Positions 34,961 to 46,349 are shown, numbered from the stretch's first letter. The stretch is 64,000 nt of DNA from Pegoplata infirma (GCA_963921195.1 OY992539.1:133513182-133577181), one strand, 5' to 3'. Program-made: numbers and translations. Notes: generated by a model not told the origin, from the letters alone.

Positions 34961-35693
34961 CCCAGCAAAACTTAGATTACCAAATAAGTTATAAAATAAG
35001 GTATAGGATCTCTTATTTTATACATTGCAGCATTGATGATTTTAACAGGCGATGAGACTCAAAGTAATGCATCCACATTATCACAAAGAATACCAGTAAG
35101 GTATAAAATAAGTCATAAATTTATAACGAAGAATACGAGTAAGGTGTAAAATATATGATATTTTATAGGTTACGAGTAAGGTATATAATATAGCATACCA
35201 GAACGCAATATATAAGGTGTTACGAGTAGTGAAAAAGTAATTTTGTATTAAGTTTACTCACGTGATTGTAAATGAGTGTAAGTAGATAAAATATGCTCGT
35301 GAGTGTGTGTCGTTAGAAATTTCCTGTCGTGAGCCCATCTCTAGTTTAAACTTATGGATTTTTTATAAAATAATTATTTTTTATGTTATTGTAATGCATT
35401 ATGCCTCCAATTATAAATAATACATTATTTCAAACTTTCAAATAATACATAATGTAACCAAATATAAGTCATCCATGATTTAATGTTTAGAAATAATAAA
35501 TATGAAATACATTTTATCAAATAATCATGCATTACGTAGCAAATTATTAGTAATACATTATTTTTCACTTGAAAATAATACGTTGTGGAACAAATGTTTG
35601 GTAAGACATCCTAAAATAATGCTACAAATAAGGTATATACATTACCTGGTAATGTGTTATATAATCACTACCCATTACCAAAGTTTTGCTGGG
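34961..35693. mobile_element. Inverted-repeat element in the LINE RNase H (CCCAGC ends)
   Basis: Begins CCCAGCAAAACTTAGATTACC and ends with the complement of CCCAGCAAAACTTTGGTAAT, flanked by TG on each side. Removing it with one TG restores ..LDSM-FLKTRSALNC.. in frame, which proves it is an insertion. The interior has repeated 'TAATGCATTA' and 'AAGGTATAAAATA' motifs and no ORF of note. The superfamily is unclear; ends starting CCC with a 2-bp flank recur at 49741 and 51361. Confidence 0.85.
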
Positions 35694-36313
35694 TGTTTCT
35701 GAAAACAAGATCTGCCCTTAACTGCCGCACATCTTTAAATGAGATGGCCAAGCAGTTTAACATACGACTCATATGGGTCCCAGGGCACAGAGACATTCCA
35801 GGGAATTGCAAAGCCGATGAGCTTGCAAGACTAGGAACTACCTTACAGGTTCCAACAGAATTGGAATGTGTTGGTATGCCTCTAGAAACTTGCAAGCAAA
35901 ACCTACGGCTTTGTTCTGCGACGGAGACTAATCAAAGATGGGCAAATAGATGGACGTGTGAGACAACACGACTGATTTGGCCTTCTCTTAATCAGGGGCG
36001 CACAAGTGAGCTGATATCGCTTCCAAGAGGAGAGATTTCGACGGTGGTTTCTATAATTACCGGACACTGTCTTATAGGGAAGCACGCAGAGCGGTTAAAT
36101 GTGCCGTCGAATGACTTTTGCCGAAGTTGCATGGATGAAGAGGAGTTGGAAACTATCGAACACTTTATTTGCCATTGCGCGGCACTTTCTGGTCAGCGAC
36201 TTGCTTCACTGGGATCTAGGGAGCTGTACGATCTTTCTGATTTGTCGGATGTCAAAATTCAACATCTAAGGAGTTTCATAAGAAGCTCAAACTGGTTTAA
36301 CGACAGGGACTAG
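35694..36313 (+). pseudogene. LINE RNase H second half and C-terminal Cys/His motif
   Basis: FLKTRSALNCRTSLNEM leads to IRLIWVPGHRDIPGNCKADELAR, the last RNase H block with catalytic His and Asp. The tail contains CRSCMDEEELETIEHFICHC, the CxxC..H..C cluster that ends many LINE ORF2 proteins. The frame is intact to the stop at 36311. Any start codon upstream lies in the inserted element and is meaningless. Confidence 0.92.
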
Positions 36314-36395
36314 TAGGGAAACCTATTACGATCCCGTGGTATCACAATGGACCTCAGAGTCCACGTGTGTTGACGTAAAACGTCAGCAGCCACTT

Positions 36396-36417
36396 ACAAC
36401 CTAACCTAACCTAACCT
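36396..36417 (+). repeat. (AACCT)n tail of the LINE
   Basis: Three and a half AACCT units follow 'CGTCAGCAGCCACTTAC' at the LINE end. Simple-repeat 3' tails instead of poly(A) occur in I/LOA-type LINEs. The complement AGGTT resembles the TTAGG arthropod telomere unit, but flies lack TTAGG telomeres. Confidence 0.8.
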
Positions 36418-36469
36418 CAGAATTGTAGAGCGGTGTAATATATGTTTGAAGCTAGAGACTAAATGTAGT

Positions 36470-36591
36470 AATCACGAAATGAAAAACTGTAAATGCAGTT
36501 TACTCCATTTGATATCTACTGTCAGACGTATATCATCCGGTTTATGTTTAATATTGGCTGTCGGTCGGTGTTATCAAACGAGTATAATTAA
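36470..36591. repeat. Dispersed repeat shared with 42702-42822
   Basis: 'AACTGTAAATGCAGTTT', 'ATATCATCCGGTTTATG' and 'ATATTGGCTGTCGG' match 42710-42822 closely. A shorter piece recurs at 62347-62395. Function unknown. Confidence 0.75.
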
Positions 36592-37266
36592 AACAAGTGA
36601 GAGTGTTAAATTCGGCTGTGCCGAATCTTTGATACCCTCCAACATGTTAAAATACATATAAAAAAATTTCAGAGGCGTTTTTGGGGAGAGGGCTCTGTGG
36701 GGGTATTGGGGGATACCTTCCCCAACGCGATAAATGTTTACTAAATTATTTATTATGCTTTTTGAACTTTAGTTATACCATTTTCTCATAATTTTTATGT
36801 TTTTTTTAATCCACGCCCCCAAAAGGGGGCGGGGAAAAAAGATTATTTTGTAGCCCCCCGGGGTCTAAGTGTATGACTTTGAACTCTTTCTGACATAAAA
36901 AGGTTTCATTTGTTTAACAAAAATGCAAAAAAAGCTGTAAAAAATTACGCTTTTATAGAGGTTTTTTTAGTTCTTTAAGGGGGAACTTTTTTGCCCCTTA
37001 TCCGATTTTATCCATTTCCGAACTTAACCGGCCTATGACTATGAGACACATTCGTGCCAATTTTCAGGAGTCTAGCTCTATTATTTTGGACTGAATCGTG
37101 CTTTATACAGACGGACGGACGGACGGACGGACATTCATAGAATGACTTATAATCGATCATAGATCAATAATATATATACTTTATGGGGTCCCCGACCGAT
37201 ATTTCTATGCGTTACAAACGGAATGACAAAGTGAGTATACCCCCATACTGCGGTTGGAGGGTATAA
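36592..37266 (+). mobile_element. DINE-1-like element, unit 1 of a head-to-tail dimer
   Basis: Starts CAAGTGAGAGTGTTAAATTC with the 'TTCGGCTGTGCCGAA' palindrome and ATACCCTCCAAC. It ends TTGGAGGGTATAA, giving sub-terminal inverted repeats. The middle holds (GACG)n at 37110 and 'TATACTTTATGGGGTCCC'. INE-1/DINE-1 elements are non-autonomous Helentron relatives; assignment rests on shared motifs. Unit 2 follows directly. Confidence 0.8.
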
Positions 37267-37966
37267 CAAGTAAGAGAGTTAAATTCGGCTGTGCCGAATC
37301 TTTTATACCCTCCAACATGCATAAAAAGTTAAAAAAATCCAGGGGCGTTTTATTTTTTTTTTTGGGGGGGGGGGTCCGTATTTGTAATTGGGGGGAGGGC
37401 AAATTTCCTCTCGAATATGTGTTTAAAAAATAAGATGCTTTTTGCACAAAAGGAATACAAGTCCATCATGATTTAAAAAAAATGTTTTATTCCACGCCCA
37501 TTGGGGGGGGGGGGGGTACCGAAAAAACGAAATTTTCTAATTCTCTGGTTCCAAGTGCAGGACTTTGAACTTCTTGTAGCATAAAAATGTTGCATTTATT
37601 AAACAAAAACACAAAAAATCTCGTAAAAAAAATCCTATTTTTTAGAGGTTGGTTTAGTTCTTCAAGGGGGAACTTCTTGCCCCCTGGTCCGATTTTGCTC
37701 ATTTACGAACTTAACCTGCCTATTAATATAAGACATATTTGTGCCAAATGTCGGGAGTCTAGCTCTTTTATTTTGGACTGCATCGTGTTAACTACAGACG
37801 GACAGACGGACGAACAGACGGACGGACGGACATCGATAGAATGTCTTAGAATCGATCACTGATCATAAATATATACACTTTATGGGGTCCTAGACCGATA
37901 TTTGATGCGTTACACACGGAATGACAAAGTGAGTATACCCCCATACTGTAGTTGGATGGTATAAAA
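37267..37966 (+). mobile_element. DINE-1-like element, unit 2 of the dimer
   Basis: Starts CAAGTAAGAGAGTTAAATTC immediately after unit 1 and repeats the same order of motifs, with G-runs at 37364 and 37505. It ends TTGGATGGTATAA. The ORF on either strand is a repeat artefact. The head-to-tail junction has no spacer. Confidence 0.8.
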
Positions 37967-37998
37967 AGATCAATTGTAATATGTAAAAGTACCAGCAT

Positions 37999-39599
37999 TA
38001 GAGTGCCCAGAAAATTTTTTTTTTTCTTTTTTTTAGGTCTTACCCCCTAAATTTGTTCCTTTTAATGAAAAAAAAATTCGTTTTTTTTTGTGGATTTTTA
38101 AAATAAAATCTTAAGGTCGCGCTCGCGGCTTTTTTACGAAAATCTACGAATTTACGATTTTTTAATTATTTAAATTGTTAAAATGCTTAAAATTGGTGAA
38201 GTAAAAAAAATTTCATCAAAAAGGAGACTTACGCTAAAAATATGTATCGTCCATTCCATAAGATATTGCACATTCCATGAGATATATCCCATTCTTTAAG
38301 AAATTTTACATAATGTCATGAAATATTGCATGAAATCACCTCTACGAATTGAAGATAGGTTGTTGGTATATTCAGAAAAAAATTTTGGGGGTAAAAGCTA
38401 AGGGGGGTCGGTCTTACTTTTTACCCCTCTAGGAGGCCCCCTTGAAGCTGTAGGAGTGGATTTAATAAAAAAAAGTTGAAAAAATAAATAGCATTGTATG
38501 GGGACCACCTTAATGGTTGAAGATAGATGGAAAGTGTGTTCTGAAAATATGTTGGGGTTGAAAAACTATTGGGGGTCGGTCATATATTTGACTTCTCCAG
38601 AGCCATCCTTAAGATAGTTAGAGGTAGGAGCAGTTTTATCGTTGTAATCCTTGTATGGAAGCCCCCTTAGGAATTTGAGATAGGGCCTTAGTATATTTGG
38701 AAAAAATGTTTGGGATGGAAAATTAATGGGGGTCGGTCTCACATTTTACCTCTTTTTAGGCGGCTCCTGGACAGTTGTGGGGTTTTTTCTGTTGGGCGTG
38801 TAGGTGTAAAAATTCACAACAAGCCATACAACTGCCCCAGAGTCGCCAAAAACTGGGTAAAATGTAAGATTTTGTCACCCTAACCTTTTTTACAAACATA
38901 CCTAAGCCCTATCTCGACTCCCTATTGGGGCTTCCATACGAAAACAACATTTAATAAAAAAAACTTCCTACCGCTATAACTTTCCCAAGAATGCCTCTAG
39001 AGGAGTCAAATGTATGACCGACCCCCATTAGTTTTTCAACCCGAACATTTTTTTGGAACACACTTACCCTCTATCTTTAACGCTTAAGGTGATCCCCTTA
39101 CAATTTTTGTTGTTTTTATAACTTTGTTTTAGAAATCCGCTCCTACCGCCCTCACGGGGCCTCCTAGAAGGGTAGAAAGCAAGGCCGACCCCCTTAGCTT
39201 TTACCCCCCAACATTTTTTCTGAACATACCAGCAACCTATCTTCAATTCCTAAAGGTGTTTTAATGCAATATTTCATGGCATTATGTAAAATTTCTTAAA
39301 GAATGGGATATATCTCATGGAATGGGCAATATCTTATGGAATGGACGATACTTATTTTTAGCGTAATTCTCCTTTTTGATGAATTTTTTTTTACTTCACC
39401 AATTTAAAGCATTTAAACAATTTAAATAATTTAAAAATCGTAAATTCGTAGATTTTCGTAAAAAAGCCGCGAGCGCGACCTTAAGATTTTATTTTAAAAA
39501 TCCACAAAAAAAAAACGAAATTTTTTTTCATTAAAAGGAACAAATTTAGGGGGTAAGACCTAAAAAAAAGAAAAAAAGTTTTTTTTTCCGGGCACTCTA
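37999..39599. mobile_element. 1.6-kb foldback hAT-type element, TSD ACCAGCAT
   Basis: Ends TAGAGTGCCC (left) and its complement GGGCACTCTA (right) are flanked by a perfect 8-bp duplication ACCAGCAT (37991-37998 and 39600-39607). Nearly the entire element is one inverted repeat; for example 'AAGGTCGCGCTCGCGGC' at 38114 is mirrored at 39465. The loop lies near 38800. The first bases TAGAG fit the hAT rule YARNG. It interrupts a LINE remnant. Confidence 0.9.
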
Positions 39600-39607
39600 A
39601 CCAGCAT

Positions 39608-40215
39608 GTTTATTAAGTGTTGAAAAAACCATTCAAATCTTGGTTTTTTTTAAACAGTGCAAGAGTTACTTACGACAGAAAATGGAATACAACTCCCATA
39701 TATGGGCACGAGCCTCAAGGATATTACCACGGTAAGTGTTCAGCTGAGATAGGTGGACTCTTCTCAGAGACGCTGGCGCATGCTCTTAGTACTCGTCTAT
39801 CCAGTAGAGCACATCCGTTCCTAATCGATTGCCCAATGTATTGCACAACGCATTACAGAGAAAATTCGCTTCTCAGTCGAACAAGCCGTATGTTGAATAA
39901 ACTCCCAACAGAGGTCTTCCCAATCAGCTATGATTTAGAAAAGTACAAATTAAATATCGCCAAACACTAAACTGTCTCCGAATCCTGTTCGTGACGCTTG
40001 GAAATGATGTCTTCTTTGTAGACATTATAGTAGTTTTGTAGATATTTTAACTGCAGTCCGGTACCAAGGTGCCGGCTAAAATTTTTTTACCGTTTTTAGG
40101 GCTGTTGTCAATTAAAATACATTTTTAAGTTTTGGACCAATTACATTATCCTACTCAGTATTGATATTGCAATCGCCAAAAATAATTTTAATGTTACACA
40201 ATTTTAAATTTTGAT
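39608..40215 (+). pseudogene. LINE (Jockey/CR1-like) ORF2 C-terminus and 3' UTR
   Basis: The frame ending at 39970 reads YYHGKCSAEIGGLF, HPFLIDCPMYCTTHYREN, then SLLSRTSRMLNKLPTEVFP and LEKYKLN. This is the common C-terminal block of Jockey/CR1-type LINEs (the 'RT..WN.LP..VFP' region). RT is absent because of 5' truncation or the foldback insertion to the left. The 3' UTR (39971-40215) is shared with 17875-18199. Confidence 0.8.
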
Positions 40216-40225
40216 ATATGTACAT

Positions 40226-42059
40226 TAGAGTGACTCAAAAAAAAAAGTTGATGATGTACCCCCCTCAAAATTAACTTTGACATGTTTTATGAAGATTCCC
40301 AAAATATTTGGGCTCTAGCGATAATCTCCCGTGAGCTAAACCGCGTCAAAAAAGGGTCCAAAAGTGGTATTTTTCATGAATAAACAAATCAGTAAATTTT
40401 TTTTTGTCCAATGAATGAACAAATATAATAGATATTTAGGAATTCTTTGATTCTGCATTAAAACATTTTAAAAATCTAACCACAGACTCGAGATAGCGAG
40501 ATGTTTATGTCAGTTTTTTGATGCTTTTCAATTCGATTTTACTGAAAACTTAAATAACTTTGGTGTTTTTTGTCCGATTTTCACTTCTAATACATCTTTA
40601 GAAAGGTGTTGACCACCGCTTGGAATTTTAGTCAAAAATTAACCCTTACCTGCACTGTACCACTTTTTTATAAAATTTACTTCTACATCATTAAAACCCC
40701 ATTTTATAACCACAAAAAGCATATCTTTGTACAGGAAACACGTTTAATTAATATTTTTGGCCACAATTAATTTAACCCTAGCATGATCAACATATTTTGC
40801 CAATCATTTTTAAAAAAGTTTTTGCGGAAATTATTGAAAGCTTGTTGTAATACTTTAAAAAAATAAAATAAGAATGGATTTTGTTTATCTAGACGTGCTT
40901 ATTAATATCAAATAATTATTACGTGTAACACTTTCCCGGTAAAATTTTTTTTTCGGAATTTTTATATTCAAATAAATTTTAGGGATAAATATAAACCAAT
41001 TTTCTCTTAATCGCATATATTCGTGCAAAAAACGTATCTTATAAATAGATGTTAATATTTTTTATTTAACCCATTCATGACCAATTTAAAAAAAAAATGT
41101 GGAAAATATCTAAGTCCAGTTGTAATACTTAAAAAAATTATATAATTAATATTTTTTTTGACACATTTGCTTATTTAAAATATTTGGGGTTGGCTTATAG
41201 TTGTAAAAAATGTATTCGATAGTTCTGAAAAAAATACACTAAAATGCTTTTTGATCCGCGAAAATACGATTCGTTCAGATTACCGACGAAATGCAACGTT
41301 GCAAAATACAAATTCCGAAAAAAAAAAAATTTGATCGGGAAAGTCTTACACGTAATAATTATTTGATAATTATTATTATATTAGTTAAACAAAAACCTTA
41401 TTTATTTTATTTTTTTTAAGTATTACAACTAGCTTTCAATAATTTCCGCAAATTTTTTTTTAAAAATGTTTGCCAAAATATTTTGATCATGCATGGGTTA
41501 AATTAATTGTGGCCAAACATATAAATTAAACGTGTTTCCTGCACAAAGATATGCTTTTTGTGGTTATAAAATGGGTTTTTAATGATGTCGAAGTAAATTT
41601 TATAAAAAAGTAGTACAGTGCAGTTAAGGGTTAATTTTTGACTAAAATCCCAAGCGGTGGTCAACACCTTTCTAGCGATGTATTAGAAGTGAAAATCGGA
41701 CAAAAAATACCAAAGTTATTTAAGTTTTCAGTAAAATCGAATTGAAAAGCATCAAAAAACTGACATAAACATCTCGCTATCTCGAGTCTGTGGTTTGATT
41801 TTTAAAATGTTTCAATGCAGAATCAAAGAATTCCTAAATATCTTTTATATTTGGTCATTCATTGGACAAACAAAAATTTACTGAATTTTTTATTCATGAA
41901 AAATACCATTTTTGGACCCATTTTTGACGCGGTTTAGCTCACGGGAGATTATCGCTAGAGCCCAAATATTTTGGGAATCTTTATAAAACATGTCAAAGTT
42001 AATTTTGAGTGGGGTACAACTTAAACTTTTTTTTTGCCCATATAAGGTGAGTCGGTCTA
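40226..42059. mobile_element. 1.8-kb foldback hAT-type element, TSD ATGTACAT
   Basis: Left TAGAGTGACTC and right (complement of TAGACCGACTC) are flanked by ATGTACAT (40218-40225 and 42060-42067). Inverted arms of about 800 bp meet near 41130: 'GAGCTAAACCGCGTCAAAA' at 40333 is mirrored at 41925, and 'ATCTCGCTATCTCGAGTC' sense occurs at 40494 and 41770. It inserted at the end of the LINE tail. No transposase. Confidence 0.9.
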
Positions 42060-42069
42060 ATGTACATAC

Positions 42070-42455
42070 ATAAATAAATTCTGCTTTATATTTTTGTTTC
42101 AAAGAATTTCAATTAAAAAAGTTTTTATTTTAAATTATGTGCGTTTTTGAATTTCATTTTGTTCATACTTACAACAGTATTTTACTAATCTTGTAGCAGG
42201 AATTCTATGTAAAAATGCTTTTAGCATTGAAGTTTAAATGTCATTCAAATAGAAATAAATTATCAATAAAAGATGACAGCCAAAGATGCAAAAGAAATGA
42301 TGAAATAAAAATTTTCCACACTTCATTGACCACAAATTGACTTTAAGTTCGTCCTTTGGCGAATGGGATATTTCGTTGTTATGGGGCCAAAAAAAAAACG
42401 AAAAATACACCGTCCGACAAAAACGAAAAAAAGTTGTTAAACACGAACTGGATAA
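42070..42455. repeat. Long direct repeat, copy 2 (partner 30964-31352)
   Basis: Almost identical to 30964-31352 with a few substitutions and A-run length changes. It begins just after the target duplication of the foldback element and ends at 'CGAACTGGATAA'. Confidence 0.85.
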
Positions 42456-42485
42456 TATATGATTAAAACTATAGCCTAAATGTAG

Positions 42486-42733
42486 TAAAACTGCATTTCC
42501 AGTTTTTCTTTTCGTGATCCTGTTTCCCTTTAAAAGGACTTCAAATTTTTAGAAGATTAAATTCTATAAAATATTTTTTAAGTGATAGCAAATGAAAGAG
42601 GAGGATCTCCCCTAATTTTGCCTTTTTTATTATTTTTACATATTGGGAAAAAAGGAGGTATCCTTTAAAACTTTGAAGTCCTTTTAATAGGAAACAGGAT
42701 CACGAAATCGAGAACTGTAAATGCAGTTTTACT
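42486..42733. mobile_element. 248-bp palindromic MITE
   Basis: Left AGTAAAACTGCATTT and right complement flank long arms sharing 'TTTCGTGATCCTGTTTCC' and 'AAAAGGACTTCAAA' in opposite senses. The loop is about 42580-42650. The remnant at 36480-36510 looks like one end of the same family. Confidence 0.75.
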
Positions 42734-42822
42734 CCATTTGATATCTACTTTCAGACTTATATCATCCGGCTTATGTTCAATATTGGCTGTCGGACGGTGT
42801 TATCAAAAGAGTATAATTAAAA

Positions 42823-43439
42823 AAAAAAAATATTTATAAAGCTTTAATTTAAGCTTGAGAGCGTCCAGATTAAGTTAATCATAAATGTGCTACAATGGTC
42901 AATCTGGAAATTTAAATTATTTATAGACATTTTTTAGAAAGTTTTTTAAAAATATTTCTAAGGGCGAATTACTCAATGAAAAGTTAGCTGCTAACTGCCG
43001 ATTTAACGGAGCCTTATGTTAAAATTTGTATGAAAGAGTTATATTTAACGGAGAGTTATTTTATAACGGAGCATTGAGTAATCCAGCCTAAGGCACATTA
43101 ACATTAAAAAAATTAACCTGGAGTTAGCACTAACATGCACTTTAACCGAAGGTTAAAACAAAAATCGTTAACTCAATGTTCGGGTTAGCAGTAACTTCCT
43201 GTTATTAATGTCAATATTTCTGGTTAATTTAATCCAAAAAAATCTTGCGGTTAAATATATAACTGGAAGTTTTGTTTACTAATGAATTAGGTAAATATTA
43301 AAAAAATATTGCAAATAGAGAAATAGCTTAACAAATAAATGGCTGAATCCCATTTATTTAATATTTATTCTGAAACAAGTTGTATTTCGAAAAATATACG
43401 CTTCTGAACCTATTTGAACTACAATTTTAATATGGAAAT
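42823..43439. repeat. Non-coding repeats (GCTTTAATTTAAGCTT family; TTAAC-rich)
   Basis: 42840-42960 carries 'AGCTTTAATTTAAGCTTGA', 'CGTCCAGATTAAG' and 'TCTGGAAATTTAAATTA', a family that recurs near 51120-51300, 57115-57290 and 62830-63545. 42990-43210 is rich in TTAAC/GTTAA motifs mirrored at 47950-48105. No gene seen. Confidence 0.55.
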
Positions 43440-43890
43440 AATAGGAAAAATATCTTAGCATCTAAAATATTTTTCCTTTAGAGAGAATCTAATAAGAGAA
43501 AATCTGGAAGAAGTCTCAGATTCAGAATTTTTTTTTATAAAATGTCTTAGATTCTGGGGCATTTTTTCTGTAAAAATAGGTCTTAGATTCTGTCTCACTT
43601 TCTGAGACATTTTTTCTATAGAAAAAGTCTCAGTTTCTGAGACATATCATTTAGAGAGAATCTAATGAGAGAAAATCTGGAAGAAGTCTCAGATTCTGAA
43701 ATTTTTTTTTTAGAAAATGTCTTAGATTCTGGAGCATTTTTTCTGTAAAAATAGGTCTTAGATTCTGTCTTAGATTCTTAGACATTTTTTCTATAGAAAA
43801 AGTCAGAGTCTCAGATTCTAAGAAATTTTTTCTATAGAAAAGGTCTCAGATTCTGAGACATTTTGTCTATAGAAAAAGTTTTAGATTCTG
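43440..43890. repeat. 35-bp satellite array (short)
   Basis: About a dozen units of the CAGATTCTGAGACAT/CTATAGAAAAAGTCT family, including a 170-bp segment duplicated in tandem ('GAGAGAATCTAATAAGAGAAA' at 43480 and again at 43652). Confidence 0.85.
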
Positions 43891-43895
43891 AATGC

Positions 43896-43980
43896 TGTAG
43901 CTTAGTGGTGCTGTGGCTTAGTGGTTAGCGCGTTGGACTACTAGCCAGCAAGCCTTGGTTCGATTCTCAGCTCAGGCAGA
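43896..43980 (+). repeat. tRNA-like sequence (SINE head or tRNA pseudogene)
   Basis: TGGCTTAGTGG is a perfect A box and GGTTCGATTCT a near-perfect B box with proper spacing. A 17-bp partial duplication (GCTGTAGCTTAGTGGT) precedes it. The acceptor arms do not pair, the T stem has a mismatch and the anticodon loop is 8 nt. I therefore reject a working tRNA. A SINE end or target duplication was not found. Confidence 0.65.
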
Positions 43981-44024
43981 ACAACATTTTTTTCAGATAT
44001 TTATTAGTTTCTATGTATAACTAA

Positions 44025-46056
44025 CACAGTGTTACAAAAATGAATGAAACAGAAAAACCTGGGATGCGATACTTTTTTTCTAGTAGGTGCTGTTGAGTAC
44101 AACAAGATTATGTCCTTGAAACTTGCGAAACACCTCCAAAATCTTGAGTTACGGGTAAAAAACCGGTTTTTCGAACTTTTTACACTTATAAGCCAGTAAC
44201 CTTGTTGAATATTAACCGATTTTGAATTTCTCAACGGTTTTAGAAAGAATAAACTAATATCTTTCGAAGTTGTGAACATGACATTTAAGTAATATTAAAA
44301 CAACTGTGCGTATTTTTCCAGCAAACTCAATTTTTCAAAAAAAAAATCATTATTTTCTAAGTTTGAAGATGTTTTATTATATTTTTTTATTTAGGAACCG
44401 TACCATTTATGCATTTTTTAATAAAGTATTTATATTTAAGAGTAAATTACAACCTTGGTTTTTAAAATCGGCTAAAAATTGACTGAGTTATTAAACTTTT
44501 AATAAAAACAAAATTTTGTAATAAATGCCTGCACAATGTTTTTCTACCATCCAACCATAATATGCGGGGTATACTCACTTTGTCATTCTGTGTGAAACAC
44601 ATCGAAATATCGATCTAGGGTGCCACAAAGTATATATTTTTGATCAGTGATCGATTCTACGACATTCTAGCTTTGTCCGTCTGTCTGACCGTCCGTTTGC
44701 CCATCTGTGGAAGACACGAAACTGTCTAAAATAAAAGAGCTAGACTCCTGAAGTTTTGACACGAATATGTGTTATGTTTATAGGACAGTAAAGTTTGTAA
44801 ATGGGCTAAACCGGACCAGGGGAAAAAAGTTTCCCCTTGGAGAACTAATGCAACCCCAGAAATACACTATTTTATTTTAAAGTTTTTTGTCTATTTGTTC
44901 AACAAATAAAACATTTTTGCGTCATATGAAGTTCATTGACCCGCTGTTGAACCAAGGGGATTAAACAATGCCATTTTTTTTGGTCCGCTTTCCTTTTAGG
45001 TTAAACGAAAATTAAAAAAAATATAAAATTTTATTATTTGAGTGTAAATATTATAATATATAAATTTGTAAACATTAATCGCTAGAGCAAGGTGTTCCCA
45101 GACAGCATCACCCACAACCCCACAAACCCGCGAAACGTCCTTGTAGTTTTTTCATTTATCGCAAGGGAAAGGTGTCCCAGGCAGGCCATACATCCGCGCC
45201 GCTGAGTTCCCCTTCTCAACAACAGTTTAGAACAAGAGCTTTCGCAAAACTTTTTTGCTTTAGAGTTCCATTGTCATTTATACAAGATTTACATTCCACT
45301 AAATTATCATGTATTCTACAAGTGGACGTCCGCACATGACGGACATCTCTTCAATGTCTTAGAATCGATCAATGATCAAAAAAATATATACTTTATGGGA
45401 CTCTAGACCGATATTTCGCCATCTCTATAATGTCTTAGAATCGATCACTGATCAAAAAATTATATTCGATGTGAGACTCTAGACCGATATTTTGATGCGT
45501 TTCGCACCGAATGACAAAGTGAATATACCCCGTACTACGGTTAGAGGTAAAAACATTGTGCAGGCATTTATTCCAAAATTTTGTTTTTATTAAAAGTTTA
45601 GTAACTCGGTCAATTTTTTACCGATTTTAAAAACCAAAGTTGAGTTTTTCTCACAAATAAATATACTTTTTTAATAAATTCATAAATAATACGGTTCCTT
45701 AACAAAAAAATGTGTAAAAACATCTCCAAAGTTGAAAAATAGAAAAATTTTTTAAAAAAATTGAGTTTGTTGGAGAAATACGCATAGTTGTCTCAATATT
45801 ACTTAAATATTATGTTCAGATCTTCGGAAGGCCTTACTTTCTTCTTTCTAAAACCGTCGATAAATTTAAAATCGGTTGGTTTTCAACAAAGTTACTGGCT
45901 TATAAGTGTAAAAAGTTCGAAAAACCGGTTTTTTACCCGTAACTCAAGATTTTGGAGGTGTTTCGCAAATTTCAAGTACAGGGTCTTATTGTACTCGACA
46001 ACACCTACTAGAAAATAAGTATCGCATCCCAGGTTTTTTTTCGCTGTCACACAGTG
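44025..46056. mobile_element. Foldback element with CACAGTG ends
   Basis: Arms of about 170 bp ('CCTGGGATGCGATAC', 'AACTCAAGATTTTGGAGG' in opposite senses) lie at 44058-44225 and 45870-46035. Left end CACAGTGTTACA and right end (complement of CACTGTGTGACA) are imperfect. I found no target duplication. An inner inverted pair of DINE-like pieces occupies 44553-45545. Confidence 0.65.
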
Positions 46057-46349
46057 TAATATTTATCGCAGCACCCTCCTTCGTTGATAAATAGCACTAA
46101 AACGTCAACGAAGTAAAATAATAAAATAATGGCTATAAACACAGCTTCAAAAATAATTCGTCAGATCAATAACAGATGGCGATGCAACAACTGTACTCAA
46201 AATTATCAACACGCGCAATTACAGTGTTGCCATACTGAAGCCCTTCTATCTTTCAAAATCTTTCATTTCTCTTCTATCCCCTTTCCGAAAGAAGCATCAC
46301 GGTTACATTAGTAATTGTAAGGCAGAATTGCCTGAGTGTTGTTTCTTTT
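46057..46349. other. Short unique-looking stretch between repeats
   Basis: Mixed-composition sequence with 'CAGATGGCGATGCAACAAC' and 'ACAGTGTTGCCATACTG'. The 60-residue ORF at 46129 is not recognisable. It could be the other half of a SINE split by the foldback element, but I cannot show this. Confidence 0.35.

Larger units (their letters stand above)
32019..36417 (+). mobile_element. LOA/R1-group non-LTR retrotransposon (LINE), decayed
   Basis: The order of domains is apurinic-type endonuclease, reverse transcriptase, RNase H and a terminal Cys/His cluster, followed by a short 3' UTR ending in (AACCT)3. This is the second ORF of an I/LOA/R1-group LINE; ORF1 (gag) is missing, so the copy is 5'-truncated. 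Decay consists of two in-frame stops (TAA 32254, TGA 32689), two frameshifts (near 32860 and 34775) and an inserted 733-bp element in RNase H. Sequence GC is clearly higher than in the surrounding DNA. Confidence 0.9.

Noticed and set aside
30964..42455. A pair of LTRs from an 11-kb LTR retrotransposon.
   Set aside because: The repeats do not begin TG or end CA. No primer-binding site, gag or pol lies between them, and the interval holds unrelated elements with their own target duplications.
43896..43980. A functional tRNA gene.
   Set aside because: A and B boxes are good, but the acceptor stem does not pair, the T stem has a mismatch and the anticodon loop has 8 nt.
44025..46056. A second Transib element, because the left end is CACAGTG.
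   Set aside because: The right end reads CACTGTG and the 5-bp flanks (ACTAA and TAATA) do not match, so the Transib rules are not met.
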